Shown here in pieces: positions 1 to 7,885 of a stretch of 64,000 bases of DNA. Source of the stretch: Hymenobacter amundsenii (GTDB lineage Bacteria; Bacteroidota; Bacteroidia; Cytophagales; Hymenobacteraceae); the NCBI RefSeq assembly GCF_002204745.1, contig NZ_NIRR01000006.1, positions 88,205 to 152,204 on the forward strand, given 5' to 3'. The notes beneath the pieces were generated by a model. That model did no database searches and was not told the DNA's origin. It saw only the letters and a program-made list of their open reading frames with translations. The translations under genes and the position numbers were made by a program. How positions within the stretch are numbered: position 1 is the stretch's first letter; each line of letters opens with the position of its first letter.

Positions 1-2
1 AG

Positions 3-773
3 ACGCTGGCGAATTTCGCCTACCAGTACCGCCACGCCCCGCACTACCTCGACCACCGTGAGGCCCTCACCGCCGCCCAAAACCAACCCACCGACCCGCT
101 GGCCCACCAAATCCTGCTCGGCGGCCTCCGCGACCAATCGGCCGCGCTCCGGCAGTCGGCCATCGAAGCCCTCGACCTTAAAAATACCGCACTACGCCAG
201 GCCGCTACACCGGAACTAGCCCGGCTGGCCACCACCGATTCGGTTCCGCGCGTGCGGGCGGCGGCCTTGCTGGCGCTGGGGAGCCTTCGGGAAAAACGCT
301 ATCTAGCCGTATTCAGCCAAGCACTGGGCAGCCGCTCCTACGCGGTGCAGGGGGCCGCGCTGCAAGGCCTACTGCCCCTCGACCCCGCCCAGGCGCTGGC
401 CCGCGCCACGGCTTTCGAGGCCGATAACCAGGGAGCCCTGACGGTAGCGCTAGCGAATGTATATGGCGCGGCCGGCGGTCCGGCGCAGTGGCCGCTGATG
501 CTGACCAAATTCGACGCCGCCGACCCCAACGGGCGCTTCGGAATGCTGGATGGCTTCATTGAAATCCTCGGCCGCCTCGACGATGCCACGGCATTGGAGC
601 AGGGCCTCACCCGCCTCCGCGACCTGACGGTGAAGTTCAAGCCGTACGTCGATTCGCAGCGGATTATTGGGTTGCTCCGGCAGGTGCAGCAGCGGCAGGC
701 CACGCGGCCCCAGGCAGCGCGGGCGGCGGCCCTGGTTGCGCAGGCCACAGCCGCTATTGAGGCCGCGAAATAG
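3..773 (+). CDS. M1 family aminopeptidase, C-terminal part (5' end outside window)
   Basis: Only the last 256 residues are visible; the frame is open to the window edge. The segment begins with a stretch of the type NFAYQYRHAPHYLDHREAL, which in Bacteroidota M1 metallopeptidases links the catalytic half to a C-terminal helical domain. It continues as HEAT-like alpha-helical repeats rich in Ala and Leu. The gluzincin catalytic motifs (GAMEN, HExxH) would lie upstream, so activity cannot be judged. Such enzymes remove N-terminal residues from peptides. A complete M1 paralogue is encoded on the minus strand near 54 kb. The assignment rests on the linker and helical repeats, so a different HEAT-repeat protein remains possible. 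Confidence 0.6.
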   Translation, partial: TLANFAYQYRHAPHYLDHREALTAAQNQPTDPLAHQILLGGLRDQSAALRQSAIEALDLKNTALRQAATPELARLATTDSVPRVRAAALLALGSLREKRYLAVFSQALGSRSYAVQGAALQGLLPLDPAQALARATAFEADNQGALTVALANVYGAAGGPAQWPLMLTKFDAADPNGRFGMLDGFIEILGRLDDATALEQGLTRLRDLTVKFKPYVDSQRIIGLLRQVQQRQATRPQAARAAALVAQATAAIEAAK

Positions 774-858
774 GCCTTCTTGTAGTTTAAGTGAGCGAGC
801 ACCTGGTTATCCGGGCCGGTGTTTTGTGTGGTAGAAACGCCGATTTGTGTGGCTGGCT

Positions 859-901
859 AAGGAGTTGGGGGCCGGACCTTTGCTTTATAAAGCAACTCCT
901 T
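859..901 (+). promoter_or_regulatory. Inverted repeat across the presumed promoter of the aldo/keto reductase gene
   Basis: A 9-bp perfect inverted repeat (AAGGAGTTG at 859-867, CAACTCCTT at 893-901) brackets a promoter-like ACCTTTG box just ahead of the reductase start. It could be an operator for a dimeric repressor or a leader hairpin. The assignment is by position only and is weak. Confidence 0.25.
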
Positions 902-908
902 CAGTTAA

Positions 909-1916
<1,008 letters not shown>

Positions 1917-1920
1917 GTGG

Positions 1921-2023
1921 GAACGTAATGCGGAGCGCAGTGTAGCCCCTCGCACGGACGACTAACTCAACCGCCGACTTAGCGTTGATTGTTTCCCCGA
2001 GCGAGTCGCTCCGCATGACGTTC
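1921..2023. repeat. Palindromic intergenic repeat (GAACGTCATGC family)
   Basis: Arms of 17 nt (1921-1937 and 2007-2023) pair with one mismatch and carry the core GAACGTMATGCGGAGCG. The right arm ends GCATGACGTTC, the signature shared with copies near 14.0, 21.8 and 52.6 kb. It sits directly after the reductase stop codon and may act as a transcription terminator or RNA-stabilising hairpin. Confidence 0.6.
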
Positions 2024-2047
2024 TTGTGTAATTAGCTGGTGCATCAC

Positions 2048-2980
2048 ATGAAAAATTCCGCCAAAGACTTTCGCATATTAGCTACCGTCAGCGACTACAC
2101 CCGCTTCTATGGGCTGCCGGCGCCGGCCCACCCACTGCTCACGCTCATCGACCTGGGGAAAGCGCGGGAGCAGGCGGGCGGCCTCGATTTGACCACCATG
2201 CTGGGCCCGGTGGTGCTGCAACTCTACACGGTGTTTCTCAAGCGCGGCCTGAACGGGCCACTCTACTATGGGCACCAGTCCTACGACTTTCGGGAGGGCG
2301 TGCTGGGCTTCTCGGCCCCCGGCCAGGTCTTCCAGGTCGATGAGGTGTCAGACACGTCTCTCTTAACGGGCTGGATGCTGGTTTTTCATCCCGATTTGCT
2401 TGCCCGCTACCCGCTGGCCCAGAAAATAGCGGGCTACAGTTTCTTCTCTTACGAGGTGCACGAGGCCCTGCACCTCTCGGCCCAGGAGGAAACCCTGCTC
2501 GACAGCCTGCTGCACGGCCTCCGGCTGGAATACGAGCGGCCCATCGACGCCTTCAGCCACGACGTGCTTATTTCGCAGCTCGAAGTGCTGCTCAACTACG
2601 CCAACCGGTTCTACCATCGCCAGTTCCTGACCCGGCGCACGCCCGAGCACGACCTGCTCAACCGCTTCGAAACGCTGCTGCGGGGCTATTTCGCGCAGGA
2701 TGGGCAATTGGCTCTGCCCACGGTACAGTTTTTCGCCGACGCCCTGCACGTTTCGCCGGCCTACCTGGGCGACATGCTGCGCACCCTCACCGGCCAGACC
2801 ACCCAGCAGCATATCCATCACCAGCTGATGGAGAAAGCTAAGCAACTGCTCCTGACCACCTCGCTGTCCATCAACGAAACGGCGTTTCAGCTCGGCTTCG
2901 AGTACCCGCACTATTTCAGCCGGCTTTTCAAAAGCAAAACCGGACTGAGCCCAGGCGCCTTTCGCTTCTCGGCGCAGTAA
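2048..2980 (+). CDS. AraC family transcriptional regulator
   Basis: The protein has 310 residues from the ATG at 2048; a GTG nine bases upstream is also in frame. The last ~90 residues form the double helix-turn-helix AraC DNA-binding domain, with ALHVSPAYLGDMLR in the first HTH, SINETAFQLGFEYPHYFSR in the second, and an F-K-x-K-T-G-L-S-P-ending. The N-terminal ~200 residues are a cupin-like sensing region of unknown ligand, as in Bacteroidota HTH_18 regulators. It lies downstream of the aldo/keto reductase on the same strand, separated by a repeat, and could regulate it. Its effector is unknown. Confidence 0.92.
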   Translation: MKNSAKDFRILATVSDYTRFYGLPAPAHPLLTLIDLGKAREQAGGLDLTTMLGPVVLQLYTVFLKRGLNGPLYYGHQSYDFREGVLGFSAPGQVFQVDEVSDTSLLTGWMLVFHPDLLARYPLAQKIAGYSFFSYEVHEALHLSAQEETLLDSLLHGLRLEYERPIDAFSHDVLISQLEVLLNYANRFYHRQFLTRRTPEHDLLNRFETLLRGYFAQDGQLALPTVQFFADALHVSPAYLGDMLRTLTGQTTQQHIHHQLMEKAKQLLLTTSLSINETAFQLGFEYPHYFSRLFKSKTGLSPGAFRFSAQ

Positions 2981-3001
2981 GCGGCCCGGTGGTTGGCCTG
3001 T

Positions 3002-3556
3002 TTACTTCACGGCAAATGTCACTTGGGTATTCTCCCAGGCCATTGTTACCTGGCCGGTGCTGTTGGTCGTGATGGTGAACTGCTCCACGCGTTTGGCCAC
3101 CTGGGTGGGCTGGGCAGGTACACGCAGCGTGTCCTGGGCGGGCTCGTACTCGTAGGCCCCCCACTGGTTGGGCGTTTTGTTGAAGATGATGGTCCATTCC
3201 TTCTCGGCGGGAATCGTGAACAGCGCGTACTTGCCGGCTGGCAGCGGCTTACCCTGCACCGTTACGGGCTTATCCACGGCGAAGGTCGTCGCCTCGTTGG
3301 CCCCCGTGCGCCAGACCTGGCCGTAGGGCACGAGCCCACCGAATACTTTACGCTCGTTGGCCGAGGGGCGGCTGTAGCGAATAGTGAGCGTGGCCCCGCT
3401 GGGCACGGTGGTCGAAACTGTCGCGGGCGGGCTGGGCCGGGTGGTTTTTTCTTTCGGCGACTGCGGCGTCTGCTCGGAGCAGGCCGAGAGCAACAGGGCC
3501 GCGCCGAGTAACGGGGCCAGGAAAATCCGCAGGGGCAACGGACGGAGAGCGGGCAT
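3002..3556 (-). CDS. DUF2911 domain-containing lipoprotein
   Basis: The 184-residue protein starts MPALRPLPLRIF, followed by a hydrophobic stretch and the lipobox LSAC, so it should be a lipid-anchored envelope protein. The start at 3556 was chosen because it places the signal peptide at the N-terminus; the open frame extends far upstream without homology. The remainder matches DUF2911, a family widespread in Bacteroidota, with the characteristic block SGATLTIRYSRPSANERKVFGG and the later VWRTGANEAT segment. The function of the family is unknown. It is convergent with the AraC regulator, and its upstream region abuts a cobalamin riboswitch that reads in the opposite direction. Confidence 0.88.
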   Translation of the reverse strand: MPALRPLPLRIFLAPLLGAALLLSACSEQTPQSPKEKTTRPSPPATVSTTVPSGATLTIRYSRPSANERKVFGGLVPYGQVWRTGANEATTFAVDKPVTVQGKPLPAGKYALFTIPAEKEWTIIFNKTPNQWGAYEYEPAQDTLRVPAQPTQVAKRVEQFTITTNSTGQVTMAWENTQVTFAVK

Positions 3557-3688
3557 AGGGAGCGGTGAAGTGAAGCGGGAGCGGCTAGCCAGGCTGGCAG
3601 TTCCCGCTGGCCCGCAATAATTATACCCCAAGTTAGGCCGTTGGTTGCTTTCAGGCCGCCACGGCGGCCCCAACGCCGGATTTTGGCC

Positions 3689-3696
3689 TACCTTCG
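3689..3696 (+). promoter_or_regulatory. Candidate -7 promoter box (TACCTTCG) upstream of the riboswitch
   Basis: TACCTTCG differs by one base from the Bacteroidota TAnnTTTG -7 element and lies about 35 nt before the riboswitch P1 stem, where its transcription start is expected. A TTTTGG sequence lies immediately upstream. Confidence 0.4.
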
Positions 3697-3730
3697 CCCC
3701 GTTCCCGGCCCCTAATGCGGGTCGGCTGAG

Positions 3731-3910
3731 CGGCAGGTGGCCGGCCCCGGTGGGGCGGGCTGAAAAGGGAACCGGGTGCAACTCCCGGACAGACGCGCTA
3801 CTGTGAGGGCGGGCCGCTCCGGCGGCTCCGGCTCCCCTTCGCGACCCATTACCCGCCACGGCGGGTGGAGAAGGGCGGGGAGCCGGACACCCGAGTCAGG
3901 AGACCTGCCC
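3731..3910 (+). promoter_or_regulatory. Cobalamin (adenosylcobalamin) riboswitch
   Basis: The core matches the B12 riboswitch consensus in order: a closing P1 stem GGCAGGT (3732-3738) with ACCTGCC (3903-3909), then GCTGAAAAGGGAA, then a hairpin with CGGGTGCAACTCCCG, then GCTACTGTGA, a variable arm, and the terminal B12 box GAGTCAGGAGACCTGCC. The aptamer reads toward the thioesterase gene starting at 4098. B12 riboswitches usually repress transport or synthesis genes (btuB, cob) when cobalamin is abundant. None of those is adjacent here, so the regulated genes would be the thioesterase and perhaps the FAD oxidoreductase. Confidence 0.92.
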
Positions 3911-3981
3911 GCCGCTTGTACGACGAAGGCGGCTCCGCGACCCGAGCCCCTTGTTGAAAGCGGGGCGGGCCCACGGGCCTG

Positions 3982-4019
3982 GCCGGCGGTGGGCGCGGAA
4001 ATCCGCGCCCACCGCCGGC
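3982..4019 (+). terminator. Very strong GC hairpin in the riboswitch leader (possible expression platform)
   Basis: Arms 3982-3999 and 4002-4019 are perfectly complementary over 18 bp with almost no loop; the left arm begins GCCGGCGGTGGGC. No T-tract follows, so it is not a classical intrinsic terminator. Its position between the aptamer and the coding start suggests an expression platform or an mRNA-stability element. Confidence 0.4.
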
Positions 4020-4097
4020 GCGCGTTCAGCAGGGGGCAGCAAGTAGCGGGGTGGTTCCGGGAACCGCTTGTTTTCCTCCACCCTTCCCATTTCTGCC

Positions 4098-4514
4098 ATG
4101 CTCACGCTCGACGAAAAAATCAGCCGCGCCGAAACCCGCATCTTCAAGGCGGTTTTCCCCAACACCACCAACCACTACGACACCCTGTTCGGCGGCACCA
4201 CCCTGCACCTCATGGACGAGGTGGCCTTCATCACGGCCACCCGGTTTTCGCGCCTGAAAATGGTCACGGTTTCCTCCGACAAAGTCGATTTCACCCACCC
4301 CATTCCCGGCGGCACGCTGGTCGAGCTCATCGGCCGCGTCGAGCACGTGGGCCGTACCAGCCTCAAGGTGCGGGTCGAGCTATTCGTGGAGCAGATGTAC
4401 TCCGACGACCGCCACCGGGCCGTGTCGGGCCTGTTTACCTTCGTGGCCATTGATGAGGACAAGCGCCCGGTGCCCATTCTGCCCGCTGAGTTGCGGCCGG
4501 AATCGGCGGCGTAG
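4098..4514 (+). CDS. Acyl-CoA thioesterase, hotdog fold (YciA/BACH type)
   Basis: The 138-residue single hotdog domain is predicted to hydrolyse acyl-CoA esters in the cytoplasm. The family block NHYDTLFGGTTLHLMDEVAF contains the asparagine, the GG turn and the catalytic-region Asp; VDFTHPIPGGTLVEL follows, as in YciA/BACH enzymes. The ATG at 4098 begins the conserved domain. The gene lies downstream of a cobalamin riboswitch and 62 bases before the FAD oxidoreductase, so it is probably B12-regulated. A longer paralogue lies at 31.5 kb without a riboswitch. The acyl chain preference is unknown; a link to propionyl- or methylmalonyl-CoA metabolism is only a guess from the riboswitch. Confidence 0.9.
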   Translation: MLTLDEKISRAETRIFKAVFPNTTNHYDTLFGGTTLHLMDEVAFITATRFSRLKMVTVSSDKVDFTHPIPGGTLVELIGRVEHVGRTSLKVRVELFVEQMYSDDRHRAVSGLFTFVAIDEDKRPVPILPAELRPESAA

Positions 4515-4530
4515 GCTGGCGGCGGGTGCG

Positions 4531-4538
4531 TATCTTTG
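4531..4538 (+). promoter_or_regulatory. -7 promoter box TATCTTTG
   Basis: An exact TAnnTTTG match lies 38 bases before the FAD oxidoreductase start. It implies that this gene can be transcribed independently of the riboswitch-led upstream gene. Confidence 0.55.
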
Positions 4539-4575
4539 CGCCGCGTAAAAGGATAACTCCCTTTCCCCCATTTCT

Positions 4576-6165
4576 ATGTCCCTCTCCCCTTCCACGGCTC
4601 AGGAAATTGAGCTGCTGCTGCCCCCCGAGCAAGCCTACGACGAGCTGGCCCGCTACGAAGCCCTGCTGGCCGCCGCCGGTCTGCGCCCCGGCCAGGCCGA
4701 TTTCGTGCACCTGCGCAAGCGTTCCGTCGATGCCCGGGGCCGCCAGCCGCTGGTTCGCCTGCGGGCCGATATTTACCGCCAGCGTCCGCCGGCCGAGCTG
4801 TTCGGGCCCTGGTTCACGTTTCCGGATGTTCGCCAGGCCACCCGCACGGTCCTGATTGTGGGGGCCGGGCCGGCGGGGCTGTTTGCGGCATTGCGGGCCA
4901 TTGAGCTGGGCATCCGGCCGATTGTGGTGGAGCGCGGCAAGGATGTGCGCACCCGCCGCCGCGATTTGGCCGCCCTTAATAAGGAGCACGTGGTGAACCC
5001 CGACAGCAACTACTGCTTTGGCGAGGGCGGGGCCGGTACTTACTCCGACGGCAAGCTGTACACCCGGGCCACCAAGCGCGGCGACGTGCAGCGCGTACTC
5101 CGCCTGCTGGTGCAGCACGGCGCCACGCCCGACATTCTGGTGGATGCCCACCCCCACATCGGGACCAACAAGCTGCCGGCCGTGGTAGCCGCCCTGCGCG
5201 ACTCGGTGCGGGAAGCAGGCGGGCAGGTGCTGTTTGAAACGCGGGTCGATGACCTGATCCTCACCGACAACTGCCTGCGCGGCGTGGTAACGGCCGCCGG
5301 CGAGGAGCTGACGGCCGACGCCGTGATTCTGGCCACCGGCCACTCGGCCCGCGACATCTACGAGCTGCTCCACCGCCGGGACGTGCTCATCGAGGCCAAG
5401 CCGTTTGCGCTGGGCGTGCGCGTCGAGCACCCCCAGCAGCTCATCGACCAGGCCCAGTACCGCCGCCCCGACCGGGGCCCGCTGCCTGCCGCCTCGTATG
5501 CGCTGGTGCACCAAACGCAAGTGCAAAACGAGCAGCGCGGCGTGTTTTCGTTCTGCATGTGCCCGGGCGGCTTTATTGTGCCGGCCGCCACGGCCCCCGG
5601 CGAGGTGGTGGTAAACGGCATGAGCCCCAGCCGCCGCGACTCCCGGTTCGCCAACTCGGGTATCGTGGCGGCCGTGGAGCTGAGCGATATGGACCTGCGC
5701 CAGCACGGCCCGCTGGCCGGCCTGCACCTGCAGCAGCAAATCGAGCAGCGCGCCTGCCTGCTGGCCGGCAACTCCCAGCGTGCCCCGGCCCAGCTGCTGG
5801 GCGACTTTCTGAAGAAGAAAACTTCGGCCCAGCTGCTGGAAACCAGCTATCAGCCCGGCCTCGTATCGGTGCCCATGGACGAGGTGCTGGGCGCGAACCT
5901 GGCCGACCGATTGCGCCAGGGCTTTGCCAACTTCGGCCGCAAAATACCCGGCTACGCCACCAACGTGGCCCAGATTGTGGGCGTGGAAAGCCGCACCTCC
6001 TCGCCCGTGCGCATCCCCCGCGACCGGGACACGCTGGAGCACCCAGTAGTGCGCGGCCTGTTTCCGTGCGGCGAGGGCGCGGGCTACGCCGGCGGCATCG
6101 TGTCGGCGGCCATGGATGGCGAGCGGTGCGCCGAGGCGGTGCGGGCAATGGTGGGAGCGGCGTAG
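4576..6165 (+). CDS. FAD-dependent oxidoreductase (COG2509 family)
   Basis: The 529-residue protein has an N-terminal ~85-residue extension, then a dinucleotide-binding motif VGAGPAGLFAAL beginning at Gly96, and the COG2509 signature GEGGAGTYSDGKLYTR with PHIGTNKLP further on. The C-terminus carries the second FAD-binding block ending GEGAGYAGGIVSAAMDG. COG2509 proteins are predicted flavin dehydrogenases, broadly conserved but without a settled substrate. The C-M-C pair in FCMCPGGFIV is typical of the family. The gene has its own promoter box and follows the riboswitch-controlled thioesterase; the GNAT gene follows 59 bases later, so the three may form a unit. Confidence 0.88.
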   Translation: MSLSPSTAQEIELLLPPEQAYDELARYEALLAAAGLRPGQADFVHLRKRSVDARGRQPLVRLRADIYRQRPPAELFGPWFTFPDVRQATRTVLIVGAGPAGLFAALRAIELGIRPIVVERGKDVRTRRRDLAALNKEHVVNPDSNYCFGEGGAGTYSDGKLYTRATKRGDVQRVLRLLVQHGATPDILVDAHPHIGTNKLPAVVAALRDSVREAGGQVLFETRVDDLILTDNCLRGVVTAAGEELTADAVILATGHSARDIYELLHRRDVLIEAKPFALGVRVEHPQQLIDQAQYRRPDRGPLPAASYALVHQTQVQNEQRGVFSFCMCPGGFIVPAATAPGEVVVNGMSPSRRDSRFANSGIVAAVELSDMDLRQHGPLAGLHLQQQIEQRACLLAGNSQRAPAQLLGDFLKKKTSAQLLETSYQPGLVSVPMDEVLGANLADRLRQGFANFGRKIPGYATNVAQIVGVESRTSSPVRIPRDRDTLEHPVVRGLFPCGEGAGYAGGIVSAAMDGERCAEAVRAMVGAA

Positions 6166-6224
6166 CATCCATTCTCCCACCTCGCGAACGTCCACTCCTA
6201 CAACTCCCGTAACCGACTTTCCTG

Positions 6225-6692
6225 ATGCTTCGCCTACTCCGTACCGATTCCGACAACCCCGATTTCCTGCGGCTGGTCCGGCTGCTCGATGCGGATTTGG
6301 CCGTGCGCGACGGGGCCGAGCACGCCTTTTACGCCCAACTCAACCAGGCCGCCATGGCCCACCTGCGCCACGCCGTGGTGGTCTACCAGGACGACGAGCC
6401 GGTGGCGTGCGGGGCCTTTAAGGAGTTCGCCCCCGATTTAGTGGAAATCAAGCGCGTGTTTGTGCAGCCGGCGTTTCGCGGATTGGGCGCGGCGCGGGCG
6501 GTACTGGCGGAGTTGGAGCAATGGGCCGACGAGTTGGACTACGCGGGCTACGTGCTTGAAACCGGCCAAAACCAGCCCGAGGCCATCCGGCTTTACGAAA
6601 GCAGCGGCTACCGGCGCACCCCCAATTTCGGGCAGTACGCGGGGGTGTACAACAGTGTGTGCATGCGCAAAAACGCAGATGGGTCGGCGTAG
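6225..6692 (+). CDS. GNAT family N-acetyltransferase
   Basis: The 155-residue protein has the GNAT fold. The acetyl-CoA pyrophosphate-binding loop appears as VQPAFRGLGAARAVL, preceded by the VEIKRVFV strand, and followed by ETGQNQPEAIRLYESSGY, typical of motif B. It is expected to transfer acetyl from acetyl-CoA to an amine of unknown identity. It follows the FAD oxidoreductase at short distance on the same strand and is probably co-transcribed. Confidence 0.9.
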   Translation: MLRLLRTDSDNPDFLRLVRLLDADLAVRDGAEHAFYAQLNQAAMAHLRHAVVVYQDDEPVACGAFKEFAPDLVEIKRVFVQPAFRGLGAARAVLAELEQWADELDYAGYVLETGQNQPEAIRLYESSGYRRTPNFGQYAGVYNSVCMRKNADGSA

Positions 6693-6814
6693 CTTGGCTA
6701 CGTTATTATGGCCAGTTTAAAAACTGCCGTCTAAATAAACACAGACTGGCCTTCTCTTCTGCATTAACTCTGGTTAGGCATCTTTGCTCTGATGCTCTAC
6801 CGTATTGCGCTGCC

Positions 6815-7339
6815 ATGTTGACGATTAAAGAGTTTTTCGCCCTAGACGATATAATAAAGGTTCGGTGGGGGCGCCACGCCTTCCGGTACGTGGATTACTG
6901 CGGGCTTCATCCCCTGCGGCCCTTGGAAAGCGGCGCCTATCCTTGTACACCGACGAACACGCTCAGCTTCGCAAGAACGGGGGGCGATGGCGTCCACTTT
7001 GGCCTGCTCAACGCCCGCGACGAAACCGCCGCGGGTCCGGTGGTCATGACGGTGCCCATGAAGGAGGCAAACGTGGTGGTAGCCGAAACCTTGGCGGAGT
7101 TTTTGGGCATTGGGAACCGAATGGGCTGGTTTGAACTCGAACAACTGGCCTACGATGCCTCCCGAACCGTGGCCTGCTACGCCGCAGCGCCCGCGGAGAT
7201 GTCGACCCAGGAGCAAACCTTTCTCGACCTAGTTCGCACCGAACTGTGCGTGGCTCCCGTGGTCCTCACGTCCGAGCGCCTCGCGGACCTCAACCGGCGC
7301 TACTTGCCCCAACTGCATGTTCCGCCTTTCGAGGGTTAG
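6815..7339 (+). CDS. Hypothetical protein, possibly SUKH/SMI1-like
   Basis: The 174-residue protein starts at ATG 6815, which has a CATCTTTG promoter-like box about 34 bases upstream; the frame stays open further upstream but that stretch is GC-poor and not protein-like. It contains TGGDGVHFGLL followed by a hydrophobic block and EFLGIGNRMGWFELEQLAY. A G-G-D-G-x-H-F pattern before a short helical tail recalls SUKH-type immunity proteins, but the similarity was judged by eye and is weak. No signal peptide or membrane segment is visible. A possible gene remnant follows within 50 bases. Confidence 0.6.
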   Translation: MLTIKEFFALDDIIKVRWGRHAFRYVDYCGLHPLRPLESGAYPCTPTNTLSFARTGGDGVHFGLLNARDETAAGPVVMTVPMKEANVVVAETLAEFLGIGNRMGWFELEQLAYDASRTVACYAAAPAEMSTQEQTFLDLVRTELCVAPVVLTSERLADLNRRYLPQLHVPPFEG

Positions 7340-7387
7340 TTACGCTCCTTTGGGGCAACCCAACAAAGTGGTACGCCCGCCTGCTAG

Positions 7388-7522
7388 CACTCGACAAACC
7401 AGGGGCCGCAGTTGCACCTGGATTGCGGAAGAGGCTACCTGGTTGTCGACTTAGATTCTCGTTTGGAGTTGGACTCCTTGCTAAGCAGGGATACCCATAC
7501 TGTGAGCAAGCGATTTTGCTAG
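7388..7522 (+). pseudogene. Possible 3' remnant of a small gene
   Basis: This 45-codon open stretch between two TAG codons reads with a protein-like composition (for example QLHLDCGRGYLVVDLDSRLE) and ends normally, but has no start codon of its own and an in-frame stop directly upstream. It may be the tail of a decayed gene. No family is recognised. Confidence 0.25.
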
Positions 7523-7885
7523 GGCTATCAAAAATTGAGCGATGTGGTGCATGAGACCTCCCATATTTTTAGCTGATGAGTTTAGTTAGAAATAGTTGAG
7601 GAGTAATACTAACAGATTGCTTGCAAATATCGATGGCACTCTAAATTAGACAGGAAAGAGAAAACGGCCCGCTACGGGCGGGCTCCCTTAGGGGAAATTC
7701 CACTTAATATAACAGACGTTCTCAGCCACCTCCCGGAATCGTAGTGGTTTTCGAGCCGGCTAGCCGTTGTACCCGGCGTGGTATTTACCTTGATGCGTGT
7801 CGCTTCGCTACCTTTCGCGCTACGTTATAAAATACCAACGACGCCAGCTCACCGCTCGTCTTCCTAGCAGCTACTCTTACTTTTT
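7523..7885. other. Intergenic stretch without a recognisable gene
   Basis: The segment is partly AT-rich and has stops in all frames. A short GC hairpin (GCCCGCTACGGGCGGGC) occurs near 7668-7684, and a TACCTTTC box near 7809-7816 may contribute to the promoter of the MutS-like gene. Confidence 0.4.

Noticed and set aside
4435..6195. Long open frame of over 580 codons opposite the FAD oxidoreductase gene
   Set aside because: It is an antisense shadow caused by GC-rich third positions; the plus strand has clear flavoprotein motifs and the antisense product has none.
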